Shown here in pieces: positions 1 to 6,932 of a DNA stretch of 23,862 bases. Positions within the stretch are counted from its first letter, which is position 1; each line of letters begins with the position of its first letter. A program made the position numbers and the translations under genes. The notes beneath the pieces are model-generated. The model did not search any database. It saw nothing but the letters and a program-made list of their open reading frames with translations, and was not told the DNA's origin. Source of the stretch: RGIG7450 sp045577655 (GTDB lineage Bacteria; Bacillota; Clostridia; RUG12999); contig JAZNIU010000048.1 of the NCBI GenBank assembly GCA_045577655.1, forward strand, positions 1 through 23,862, written 5' to 3'.

Positions 1-17
1 TTGAAATCAAAGATCTC

Positions 18-120
18 ATGAATTGCACTAAAGTGCATTATAAAGGTAATTCAATTCATGGAGCGTTAGCGAGAAATCATGGCGGAACGCCAATTCATGA
101 CAACATAGTTGTCAATTCAT
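18..120. repeat. Small hairpin repeat element with AATTCAT spacers
   Basis: The stretch starts with ATGAATT (18-24) and ends with its inverse AATTCAT (114-120). Further AATTCAT copies lie at 53-59 and 92-98, with a degenerate AATCAT at 75-80. Short perfect hairpins sit between them: TGCACT/AGTGCA (24-29/32-37), GGCG/CGCC (81-84/88-91) and GACAAC/GTTGTC (99-104/108-113). The spacer hairpins differ in sequence while the AATTCAT punctuation is kept, which is the look of a REP- or MITE-like repeat rather than a regulatory site for one gene. No ORF is present. Whether it is multicopy cannot be seen from one window. Confidence 0.55.
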
Positions 121-129
121 TTAAAAGCA

Positions 130-159
130 TTGGCATCTAAATTATACAGTCTTTATAGA
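130..159 (+). promoter_or_regulatory. Possible sigma-A promoter for yitT
   Basis: TTGGCA (130-135) and TATAGA (154-159) are separated by 18 bases and lie about 37 bases before the yitT start. Both boxes deviate from consensus. A small hairpin GTGC/GCAC (167-170/175-178) sits between the -10 and the SD sequence AAAAGGAG (182-189). Confidence 0.35.
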
Positions 160-195
160 ATGAACTGTGCTGACGCACATTAAAAGGAGAAAAGT

Positions 196-1032
196 ATGAA
201 AAAATCAATATCATTTTTATACACTTTAATCGGGGTTGTAATAACAGGGTTTGCAATAGGCTCCTTTTTAACGCCCAACAAAATTGTTGGCGGCGGAGCT
301 TCGGGCATTTCCACCATTTTGTTCCACACTTTTGGGTTGCAACCGGGCGTCAGTTTTTTTCTGATTAATATACTTTTTCTTGCGGTGGGGCTGAAAGTGC
401 TGGGAAAAGAATTTGTGTTAAAAACACTGCTGGGAGTAACGCTTTTGTCCCTTTTCACACAGCTTTTCAGCGTTTTTCCGATATATACCGAAAACCTCAT
501 TTTATCAGCAGTTTTTGGTGGTGCACTCTATGGACTTGGTATAGGTCTGGCGTTTGCAGCAGGTGCATCAACAGGAGGTACCGACATTGTCGGCAGAATT
601 ATTCAGTCAAAGTTCAGCTCTGTCCCAATAGGAAAGATGCTACTCTTTGTTGATGGAATTATAATTCTTGTATCGCTCATAGTGTTTAAAAACGTTGAGC
701 TTGTACTTTTCGGCATTGCATCCCTTTTTGTTTCCAGCTATTCCATTGATTTTATTATAAGTAAACTAAACGTTTCAAGGATTGCCTTTGTTATAACAGA
801 CGAGGGAGAAACAATTTCAAAAATGCTTGTTGAGACCTCTTCCCGCGGGGTTACGCTGATAGATGTTAAAGGAGTATACACAAACAGCGAAAAACAAATG
901 CTTTTCTGCGCTCTGAAAGAAAGTGAAAGCGAAAGCTTCCAGAAAAAAATTCTTTCTGTTGACCCGGGCGCTTTCATCGTTTTTGCCGAGTCACAGCGCA
1001 TAAAAGGAAACGGATTTTATATTTACAAATAA
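196..1032 (+). CDS. YitT family membrane protein (DUF161 + DUF2179)
   Basis: A 278-residue integral membrane protein of the YitT/YpjC type, a family widespread in Firmicutes whose substrate is not established. Residues about 8-190 hold five or six hydrophobic segments with the Gly-rich family motif around residues 32-38 (GGGASGI) and a second one, ASTGGTDI, near residues 124-131. Residues about 195-275 are soluble and match the C-terminal DUF2179 domain in position and pattern (RGVTLIDVKG). Length and domain order are normal. The ATG at 196 follows a good SD, AAAAGGAG. The stop lies only four bases from the convergent spoIID stop, and no terminator is visible between them. The role is unknown; a transporter or membrane-stress function is often supposed but not shown here. 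Confidence 0.9.
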   Translation: MKKSISFLYTLIGVVITGFAIGSFLTPNKIVGGGASGISTILFHTFGLQPGVSFFLINILFLAVGLKVLGKEFVLKTLLGVTLLSLFTQLFSVFPIYTENLILSAVFGGALYGLGIGLAFAAGASTGGTDIVGRIIQSKFSSVPIGKMLLFVDGIIILVSLIVFKNVELVLFGIASLFVSSYSIDFIISKLNVSRIAFVITDEGETISKMLVETSSRGVTLIDVKGVYTNSEKQMLFCALKESESESFQKKILSVDPGAFIVFAESQRIKGNGFYIYK

Positions 1033-1036
1033 GCAG

Positions 1037-1999
1037 TTATTTTACAAACTCAACACCTTTATAATATATTCTCAAAATGTCGCGGTAGTTTTTGCCATCG
1101 TCGGCATAAAACTTTGCGCCCCACTGGCTCATGCCTACCCCATGGCCATAGCCTACGACATCAAATATGAAAGTATCATCTTTAAAGGAAAGGCGATAGT
1201 TGTGGGAACGGAGTGAAAAAAGTGTGCGGACCTCGGTCCCTTTAAGTGGTATATTGCCGAACTTGCAGGACAGGACGGCTCCGCCGGTGGAACGGGTTTC
1301 GTCCGAATACCAGTCGGCAGGGTTTTTGGAAAGTTTTATTTCGGGGAATTTTTCTTTGAGAAGCGACTTAACCTCGGTGAAAGAAAATTCTTTCTTTGAA
1401 CTGTAGCCGGGGGCATTTTTGTCGTGTATGCTGTTGGCATTCTGGAGGTAGGGAACATCTCCGCCCCAGACATCTACGGCACGTTCGGTCTTGCCGGAGG
1501 AAATTGCATAAAACACGGCGGTTATGGGTTCGCCGTCATAAGTCATATACTCGCCTGCAGTAGACTCTACTGCGGCGGTTATTTTTTCCCAGTTTTTTTC
1601 CGCATCCTTTTCCGGCCAGCTTTTAAGCCGGGCTTCTTTTGAAATCCAGGCTTTGCAATGCGAACTGTCTGTACAGACGGCAGCGCCTTTATGGCCTTCG
1701 ATTTTGTCTCCGCCTGAGGCCAGTTTGTCCAGAATGTAGCTGCGGGAAGCAACTGCCTGCGCTTTTAAAGCCTCAAGCGGAAAACTTACCGGCATTTCAG
1801 CGGACACAACCCCTAAAAGGTGGTCTTCCAGAGGCACGGTTTTCACTTTGTCCTCTTCTTTGAAATAGACAGAGATTGTCTGCGAGTAAGTGGGCACGGA
1901 AGGTGGATCGAGGCTTCTTGCGGGAGAAAGAAAAAATATACAGGGAACAAGATGAAGACTTAAGAAAAAGAGAATATTTTTAAAAAAGCTTATGTTCAC
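1037..1999 (-). CDS. spoIID: Stage II sporulation protein D (lytic transglycosylase)
   Basis: A 320-residue SpoIID, the membrane-anchored peptidoglycan lytic transglycosylase that works with SpoIIP and SpoIIM during engulfment of the forespore. A hydrophobic N-terminal segment (residues 5-25) is the likely anchor. The catalytic Glu is E68 in VSAEMP. The zinc ligand pattern H-x5-C-x4-H-C is exact: H103, C109, H114, C115, the spacing known from the C. difficile enzyme. The C-terminal family motif GYGHGVGMSQWGA lies at 283-295. Start choice: an upstream in-frame GTG at 2008 falls inside the SD GAGGTGA (2011-2005), so the GTG at 1999, five bases after that SD, is preferred. It faces yitT tail to tail and diverges from the GLUG-protein gene. 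In B. subtilis spoIID is sigma-E dependent; I could not identify a convincing sigma-E promoter. Confidence 0.9.
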   Translation of the reverse strand: MNISFFKNILFFLSLHLVPCIFFLSPARSLDPPSVPTYSQTISVYFKEEDKVKTVPLEDHLLGVVSAEMPVSFPLEALKAQAVASRSYILDKLASGGDKIEGHKGAAVCTDSSHCKAWISKEARLKSWPEKDAEKNWEKITAAVESTAGEYMTYDGEPITAVFYAISSGKTERAVDVWGGDVPYLQNANSIHDKNAPGYSSKKEFSFTEVKSLLKEKFPEIKLSKNPADWYSDETRSTGGAVLSCKFGNIPLKGTEVRTLFSLRSHNYRLSFKDDTFIFDVVGYGHGVGMSQWGAKFYADDGKNYRDILRIYYKGVEFVK

Positions 2000-2031
2000 A
2001 TAAATCACCTCGATATATTTATATGAAAAAA

Positions 2032-2055
2032 ACTACATTATAATAATTATGTAGT
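2032..2055. promoter_or_regulatory. Inverted repeat between divergent spoIID and GLUG gene
   Basis: ACTACAT (2032-2038) and ATGTAGT (2049-2055) form a 7-bp perfect inverted repeat around an A/T-rich 10-base centre. It abuts the -35 box of the rightward promoter and overlaps a leftward TATAAT (2042-2037) that could serve spoIID. The position fits an operator, but the regulator is unknown. Confidence 0.4.
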
Positions 2056-2056
2056 A

Positions 2057-2085
2057 TTGACAAAATAAATTTATTGTGATAATAT
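2057..2085 (+). promoter_or_regulatory. Sigma-A promoter for the GLUG-repeat protein
   Basis: A perfect -35 TTGACA (2057-2062) is followed after 17 bases by TAATAT (2080-2085). The predicted start site near 2092 leaves a leader of about 45 bases before the ATG at 2137. Confidence 0.75.
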
Positions 2086-2136
2086 AAATATATATATGTA
2101 TATCCGAAATCAAATATAAAGGTTGGCGGAATTTTT

Positions 2137-3789
2137 ATGAGAAAAAATATTAAATCTTTAGTTCTTGTTTTTGCAATGCTGGCAATGCTTTTGCCAAGCA
2201 ATGTTTTTGCAATGAGCGGCAATGGTACTGCAGCAAGTCCGTATATTATTTCATCGGCGGCAGACCTTGCTCTTGTAAACAATAATCTGTCGGCTCATTA
2301 TAAGCTTGGTAAGAGCTTAAACGTTGCTTCGACAGTGGGACCGATAGGACTTGAGTCGGCGCCGTTTACAGGTGTGTTTGACGGAAACGGTTGTTTTATC
2401 AGCACTCCTATGGGCTTGTCTGAAGTTTCAGGTCTTTTCGGCGTGAACAAAGGAACAATAAAAAATCTTGAAATTGTTCCGACAGATGATGTGTTTGTTT
2501 CTGCAGAAACTGCATACGTTGGTGTTATTGTTGCAGACAATGCAGGTGGTGTTGTGGAAAACTGTAAAGTAACAGCTGATATTACAGTAGCAGCTACTTC
2601 CAATCTTGTTGGTTCAAATGTTTATGCAGGTCTTATTGCGGGCAAAAACAGCGGCACAATTTCCGGATGCAGTGCAAACGGTGAAGTTGTTATAACGGCG
2701 TCCGCAGCGGCAGGGTCTGCTAAAGATGTTGACAGAATAAGCGTTTATGCCGGCGGTATTGCAGGTTATAATACAGGGAATATTACAAACAGCAAATCGT
2801 ATGTTGTTGCGAATGCAACTGCAACCTCTGCAAACAATCTTATAAATCCGTATGTTTATGCAGGCGGCGTGGTTGGCGCAAGCAGCGGCACGATTGTTAA
2901 TTCTCACGCACTTAAAAACATTTCAGCGAAAGCTGTTAACTCTGCGGGCAACGCTGTGGCGTATGCAGGCGGTCTTGCAGGTTACAGCAACGGCTTTATA
3001 AGAAAGTCTTTTGCGACGGGTCAGGTAACAGCCACAACAGAATGTGCTAACGGCGAAACCTTTGCCGGCGGTCTTGTAGGATTTGCATCAGGCGAAATTT
3101 TGCAAACATATGCTACAGGCAGAACAATCGCGACTGCTACAACAGGAACAAAACTTGCGTATGCAGGCGGTCTTGTAGGACTCAACGGTGCGGAAATTAG
3201 CGAAAGCTATGCAACAGGTTATGCAACTGTTACTGCAGGAGAAAAGCTTGACAGAGCAGGCGGACTGGTTGGGGCTACAAGCACCGATTTGTCAGATTGT
3301 TATTATAAGAAAGCTACAGGTTATAAGGCTGTTGCCGGAGCAGGAACTTCCAAAACAAATACACAGCTTAAACTTCAGGAAACATATAGTAGCTGGCCAA
3401 GCTTCTCAACAAACTGGGCGTTCAGTTCAACTGTTAACGGAGGATTCCCACATCTTAAATCAAACTATGTAACCGGTGAGGATAATGGTCTGATAGAACT
3501 TGAAATTTCAGCTAACCTCGGAATTTCAGGTGGTGCGGCGGTTCAGAACCTTGACAGTGTGGTTGGCAAAACTGTTACATTCAGCGTGAACGTTCTTGGA
3601 GAAGGTAACGATGAGACTATTGTTATCGGTCTTTATAAAAACAATGAACTTGTTAAATATGCAACTATTGAACACCTGTTTGAGTTGGGTACACAGAAAA
3701 CAGTTAAAGCTACCTTCAAAATTGAAGAGGGCATGACAGCAAAAGCATATGTTGAGGGTACAGATTCCAGCGTAGTTTTTGGTGAATAA
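2137..3789 (+). CDS. Secreted GLUG-repeat surface protein
   Basis: A 550-residue exported protein. Residues 1-25 form a classical signal peptide (charged start, hydrophobic core, VFA before the likely cleavage site). Residues about 97-390 carry some nine imperfect GLUG-type repeats with the pattern Y-A-G-G-L/I-V/A-G ... G-x-I ... S-Y-A-T-G, most clearly at 204-219, 241-256, 276-294, 309-327 and 342-361. This repeat is known from bacterial adhesins and surface proteins and is expected to fold as a beta-solenoid. Residues about 410-440 contain the typical closing segment ending GGFPHLK, and 451-550 form a separate beta-rich domain. There is no LPXTG motif, S-layer-homology domain or C-terminal membrane segment, so attachment is unexplained. 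The SD is weak (GGCGGA, 2125-2130). It is a single transcription unit, with its own promoter and terminator. Function not assigned. Confidence 0.85.
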   Translation: MRKNIKSLVLVFAMLAMLLPSNVFAMSGNGTAASPYIISSAADLALVNNNLSAHYKLGKSLNVASTVGPIGLESAPFTGVFDGNGCFISTPMGLSEVSGLFGVNKGTIKNLEIVPTDDVFVSAETAYVGVIVADNAGGVVENCKVTADITVAATSNLVGSNVYAGLIAGKNSGTISGCSANGEVVITASAAAGSAKDVDRISVYAGGIAGYNTGNITNSKSYVVANATATSANNLINPYVYAGGVVGASSGTIVNSHALKNISAKAVNSAGNAVAYAGGLAGYSNGFIRKSFATGQVTATTECANGETFAGGLVGFASGEILQTYATGRTIATATTGTKLAYAGGLVGLNGAEISESYATGYATVTAGEKLDRAGGLVGATSTDLSDCYYKKATGYKAVAGAGTSKTNTQLKLQETYSSWPSFSTNWAFSSTVNGGFPHLKSNYVTGEDNGLIELEISANLGISGGAAVQNLDSVVGKTVTFSVNVLGEGNDETIVIGLYKNNELVKYATIEHLFELGTQKTVKATFKIEEGMTAKAYVEGTDSSVVFGE

Positions 3790-3797
3790 AAAATATT

Positions 3798-3832
3798 GCG
3801 GATTTCCGGAAAATCGGAAATCCGCTTTTTTT
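3798..3832 (+). terminator. Intrinsic terminator after the GLUG gene
   Basis: A perfect 11-bp stem, 3798-3808 with 3815-3825, encloses a 6-base loop and is followed by seven T residues (3826-3832). It starts eight bases after the stop codon. Confidence 0.93.
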
Positions 3833-3880
3833 AATATATCGGCAGTTTTTTGGTAAAGATAATCATGAGGTGATAAAATT

Positions 3881-4315
3881 ATGATAAATGAAGATACCGT
3901 TAAACTGCTGAAAGAATGTAATGCAGGCGTTAAAATGGGAGTGGATTCCATAGACGATGTTATTGACAATGTAGGGAGCGAAGCTTTCAGGAAACTGCTT
4001 ATTAAAAACAAGGAAGAACATCAGCAAATAGGCAGCGAAATACATGAAATTTTAAATGAGTGTAATGAAAGCGGAAAAGAACCATCGCCAATAGCAAAAG
4101 GTATGTCCTGGATTAAAACAAACGTTATGATGACAGTAAATGAAAGTGATTCCACCATTGCAGACCTTATGACAGACGGATGCAACATGGGAGTAAAATC
4201 GCTTAACCGTTATCTAAACAAATATGACGGAGCAGATGACAAGTCCAAAGACATTTGCCGACGTCTTATAAATCTGGAACACGATCTGACGGTGGATATA
4301 AGAGAATATTTATAA
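3881..4315 (+). CDS. DUF2383-like small helical protein
   Basis: A 144-residue acidic soluble protein without signal peptide or membrane segment. The sequence is almost entirely amphipathic helix. The start (LLKECNAGVKMGVDSIDDVI) and the later segment DLMTDGCNMGVKSLNRYL (residues about 94-111) look alike, as if a two-helix unit were duplicated, which fits the four-helix-bundle, ferritin-like DUF2383/PA2169 family. Acidic and His residues such as E49, E50 and H51 lie in the helices, but I cannot claim a metal site. The ATG at 3881 follows the SD GAGGTGAT (3869-3876). It shares a bidirectional terminator with the convergent DUF1846 gene. Function unknown; a stress or storage role is possible. 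Confidence 0.7.
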   Translation: MINEDTVKLLKECNAGVKMGVDSIDDVIDNVGSEAFRKLLIKNKEEHQQIGSEIHEILNECNESGKEPSPIAKGMSWIKTNVMMTVNESDSTIADLMTDGCNMGVKSLNRYLNKYDGADDKSKDICRRLINLEHDLTVDIREYL

Positions 4316-4318
4316 ATT

Positions 4319-4344
4319 TAAAAGCCCGCTAACGGCGGGCTTTT
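4319..4344. terminator. Bidirectional terminator between convergent genes
   Basis: AGCCCGC (4323-4329) pairs with GCGGGCT (4335-4341) around a 5-base loop, and A residues on the left mirror T residues on the right. It can therefore end both the rightward DUF2383-like gene and the leftward DUF1846 gene, whose stop lies at 4346-4348. Confidence 0.88.
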
Positions 4345-4345
4345 A

Positions 4346-5830
4346 TTATTTTGCGTGATACAATTTTTTGGTCTGATATTGCGGTTCGTAGGTGAGGTTA
4401 ACACCAAGCTTTTTAAACACGTTTTCGTCAACTCGTGACAAAATAACTGACGAATGCGCTTCGCACCCTTTCAGCTTGGGAAGCTGGTCTAACGCAAGTG
4501 CGGCAGTTTTGTCGGTTGAAGCACAAATTGCAAGTGCAATTAAAATTTCGTCCGAATGAAGCCTGGGGTTGTGATTACCCATGTGGTTAACCTTAAGCGC
4601 CTGTATAGGTTTGATTGCCGAAGCGGAAATGAGTTCAACCTCGTGGTCAATGCCCGCAAGCTCTTTTAATACATTTAATATAAGTGCGGCGGAGGCGCCA
4701 AGCAGGGAAGTGGTTTTTCCTGTCACCATTTTTCCATCTTTAAGCTGAAGAGCAACTGCAGGACCACCTGTTTCTTCTGCACGGTTTACTGCTGCAGCAA
4801 CAACCGGACGGTTGTCTTTTGAAATTCCCAGCTGATTCATCAGAAGCTCCACTTTGTAAACTTCCGACTGGTCGGCAAGCCCTTCTCTCTGTGCACAACA
4901 AATATTGCAGTACCGTCTTATAATTTCCTGTTTTGAAGCTTCTATTACAGCCTCATCGTCCGAAATACAAAAGCCTGCCATATTAACACCCATATCAGTA
5001 GGACTTTTGTAGGGCGACTCACCAAGTATTTTCTCAAACATTGTGCTGAGTACCGGGAAAATTTCAACATCGCGGTTATAGTTAACGGTCGTTTCGCCAT
5101 ACGCTTCCAGATGATAGGGGTCAATCATATTAAGGTCATCCAGGTCAGCGGTAGCTGCTTCATACGCCAGGTTTACCGGATGTTTGAGAGGCAGATTCCA
5201 TACAGGGAAGGTTTCATATTTTGCATAACCGGATTTCACACCGTTTTTATAATCGTGATAAAGCTGGGACAGACAGGTGGCAATTTTGCCGCTGCCCGGT
5301 CCGGGAGCAGTTACGACTACAAGCGAACGGCTTGTTTTTATATAATCGTTTTTACCGTAACCATTGTCGCTGACAATAAGAGGAATGTCTGCAGGGTAGT
5401 TTGGAATTACATAATGTTTGTAAACATCAATTCCAAGCCCTTTCAGCCTTTTTTCAAAAGCATCGGCAGCCGGCTGGGAATGATAGTGAGTTATAACAAC
5501 ACTGCCCACAAAAAGGTCTATTCCGCGAAAAGCATCTATAAGACGCAGGGCTTCCAGATCGTAAGTAATGCCAAGGTCGCCGCGCCGTTTGTTTTTTTCG
5601 ATAGCGTCGGCACTGATAACAATGATAATTTCTGCCTGGTCTTTAAGCTGCAACAGCATTTTAACCTTGCTGTCCGGTTCAAACCCCGGCAAAACCCGTG
5701 AAGCATGAAAATCGTCAAAAAGCTTGCCGCCAAACTCAAGATAGAGTTTGCCGCCAAAGTGGTCTATTCGCTCCAGTATTTTTTGCGATTGCATATGCAA
5801 ATATTTATCATTGTCAAAAGGCTTAGTCAT
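4346..5830 (-). CDS. DUF1846 (UPF0371) family protein
   Basis: A 494-residue cytoplasmic protein matching the DUF1846/UPF0371 family along its whole length. Members are common in Firmicutes and have known structures but no established reaction. Visible landmarks are the conserved N-terminal segment FGGKLFDDFHASRVLPGF (residues about 33-50), a nucleotide-loop-like APGPGSGK near residues 175-182, and MGVNMAGF near 283-290. Cys residues cluster at NICC, around residue 312. There is no signal peptide. The ATG at 5830 follows a consensus SD, AGGAGG (5841-5836), at five bases. It is transcribed alone, from its own promoter, with a stable hairpin right at the 5' end of the predicted transcript. The neighbours give no clue to function. 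Confidence 0.9.
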   Translation of the reverse strand: MTKPFDNDKYLHMQSQKILERIDHFGGKLYLEFGGKLFDDFHASRVLPGFEPDSKVKMLLQLKDQAEIIIVISADAIEKNKRRGDLGITYDLEALRLIDAFRGIDLFVGSVVITHYHSQPAADAFEKRLKGLGIDVYKHYVIPNYPADIPLIVSDNGYGKNDYIKTSRSLVVVTAPGPGSGKIATCLSQLYHDYKNGVKSGYAKYETFPVWNLPLKHPVNLAYEAATADLDDLNMIDPYHLEAYGETTVNYNRDVEIFPVLSTMFEKILGESPYKSPTDMGVNMAGFCISDDEAVIEASKQEIIRRYCNICCAQREGLADQSEVYKVELLMNQLGISKDNRPVVAAAVNRAEETGGPAVALQLKDGKMVTGKTTSLLGASAALILNVLKELAGIDHEVELISASAIKPIQALKVNHMGNHNPRLHSDEILIALAICASTDKTAALALDQLPKLKGCEAHSSVILSRVDENVFKKLGVNLTYEPQYQTKKLYHAK

Positions 5831-5850
5831 AATGTCCTCCTATATATTAA

Positions 5851-5880
5851 AAAAAGGCATCTCCCCGGAGACGCCTTTTT
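5851..5880. other. Hairpin in the 5' leader of the DUF1846 gene
   Basis: AAAAAGGC and TCTC (5851-5858, 5860-5863) pair with GAGA and GCCTTTTT (5868-5871, 5873-5880) around a 4-base loop, with one A/C mismatch. On the minus strand it lies between the predicted start of transcription and the SD, and ends in a run of U, so it looks like a terminator. No plus-strand gene ends here. Confidence 0.7.
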
Positions 5881-5894
5881 GTTGTGCCCTATTC

Positions 5895-5924
5895 ATTATA
5901 TCATTATAATATATATAAAATCAA
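5895..5924 (-). promoter_or_regulatory. Sigma-A promoter for the DUF1846 gene
   Basis: On the minus strand TTGATT (5924-5919) and a perfect TATAAT (5900-5895) are separated by 18 bases. The predicted start lies near 5888, only a few bases before the leader hairpin. Confidence 0.65.
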
Positions 5925-6038
5925 GCCCATTCTTTGAAAAAAATGACAAAATATAGTTTCTTCTATTGTTATTTTGCACAAGGATAGCATAATTATACAT
6001 AAAATTAAATAAATTTTGCATAAAATTTAAAAAAACTA

Positions 6039-6066
6039 TTGACAAGTGAAAAAAAGATGATATAAT
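6039..6066 (+). promoter_or_regulatory. Sigma-A promoter for the amino-acid ABC transporter
   Basis: Perfect boxes TTGACA (6039-6044) and TATAAT (6061-6066) are separated by 16 bases. The A/T-rich DNA just upstream holds an inverted repeat AAATTTT/AAAATTT (6011-6017/6022-6028) and the palindrome ATAATTAT (5989-5996), both possible operator sites. Confidence 0.8.
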
Positions 6067-6101
6067 AGGAGCATAAATTAAATTTTTGGAGGTAAAAGGA
6101 A

Positions 6102-6839
6102 ATGAAAAAAGTATTAGCAATTATTATGGTAGCAATTCTTGCACTTGCAGTATTTGCAGGTTGCGGAGAAAAAACAGATGACAACGTTCTTACAATGGCA
6201 ACAAGCGCAGACTTCCCGCCGTACGAATTCTATGAAAATGATGAAATCGTTGGTATTGACGTTGAAATCATGAATGCTGTTTGTGAAAAAATCGGTATGA
6301 CACTTGACATTCAGGATATGAGTTTTGACTCAGTTATCGGTGCTGCACAGACAGGTAAAGCTGACATCGCTATGAGCGGTATCACAATTACTGAAGACAG
6401 AAAGAATATGATTAACTTCACAATTCCTTACACATCAACAGCTCAGTCTATCATTGTTGTTTCCGGCGGTGCTATCGCAGCAAAAGCTGACCTTGAAGGC
6501 AAAAAAATCGGTGTTCAGATCAACACAACAGGCGACACTCAGGTTACTGAAGAATTCGGCGATGATGCTGTAGAACGTTTCCAGAACGGCGCTCTTGCAG
6601 TTGAAAGTCTTAAAAACGGCAAAATTGACTGCGTAGTTATCGACGGCGAAGTTGCAAAAGCTCTCGTGGCTGCAAACGAAGGTCTTGAAATTATTGCAGA
6701 TGCTTATTCATTGGAAGAATATGCCATTGCTGTATCAAAAGAAAATACAGAGCTTCTTGAAAAAATCAACGGTGCACTTGAAGAAATCATTGCTGACGGC
6801 ACAGTTGAAGCTATAATGGACAAATATATTGAAGAATAA
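6102..6839 (+). CDS. Amino-acid ABC transporter substrate-binding lipoprotein
   Basis: A 245-residue extracytoplasmic binding protein of the SBP_bac_3 family, which captures polar amino acids for import. Residues 1-20 are a lipoprotein signal with lipobox FAGC, so C21 is lipidated and holds the protein on the outer face of the membrane. Family motifs are DFPPYEFY (37-44), GIDVEIMNAV (51-60), SGITITEDRK (92-101, with R100 in the place of the ligand-carboxylate arginine) and VVIDGEVAKAL (178-188, with D181 at the usual amino-group position). Length is normal. The SD GGAGG (6088-6092) precedes the ATG. It is the first gene of a three-gene transporter operon, separated from the permease by a hairpin, which fits the usual excess of binding protein. 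The exact substrate (for example cystine, glutamine or arginine) cannot be read from sequence. Confidence 0.93.
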   Translation: MKKVLAIIMVAILALAVFAGCGEKTDDNVLTMATSADFPPYEFYENDEIVGIDVEIMNAVCEKIGMTLDIQDMSFDSVIGAAQTGKADIAMSGITITEDRKNMINFTIPYTSTAQSIIVVSGGAIAAKADLEGKKIGVQINTTGDTQVTEEFGDDAVERFQNGALAVESLKNGKIDCVVIDGEVAKALVAANEGLEIIADAYSLEEYAIAVSKENTELLEKINGALEEIIADGTVEAIMDKYIEE

Positions 6840-6858
6840 TTTTTGATATTACATAGTT

Positions 6859-6892
6859 TAGAAAAGAGGCAGGTAAAACTACCTCTTTTCTA
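6859..6892 (+). terminator. Intercistronic hairpin (partial terminator or mRNA stabiliser)
   Basis: An 11-bp perfect stem, TAGAAAAGAGG (6859-6869) with its complement at 6882-6892, encloses a 12-base loop. The following T-run is interrupted, so it probably ends only some transcripts or protects the 3' end of the binding-protein message. Confidence 0.6.
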
Positions 6893-6932
6893 ATTCTGTT
6901 TTTGGGACACTGTTATTTGAAAGGATAGTAAA

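Noticed and set aside
18..120. CRISPR array
   Set aside because: The repeats are only 7 bases, the spacers are palindromic and of unequal length, and no cas gene is nearby.
1200..1863. Three plus-strand open frames of 68-74 codons
   Set aside because: All lie opposite spoIID, with low-quality Cys/Arg/Phe-rich translations and no SD.
3833..3880. Promoter for the DUF2383-like gene
   Set aside because: No pair of -35/-10 boxes with acceptable spacing is visible in the 48 bases after the terminator; not annotated.
5111..5701. 196-codon plus-strand open frame
   Set aside because: It lies entirely opposite the DUF1846 gene, has no SD and no recognisable domain; it is a shadow of the real frame.
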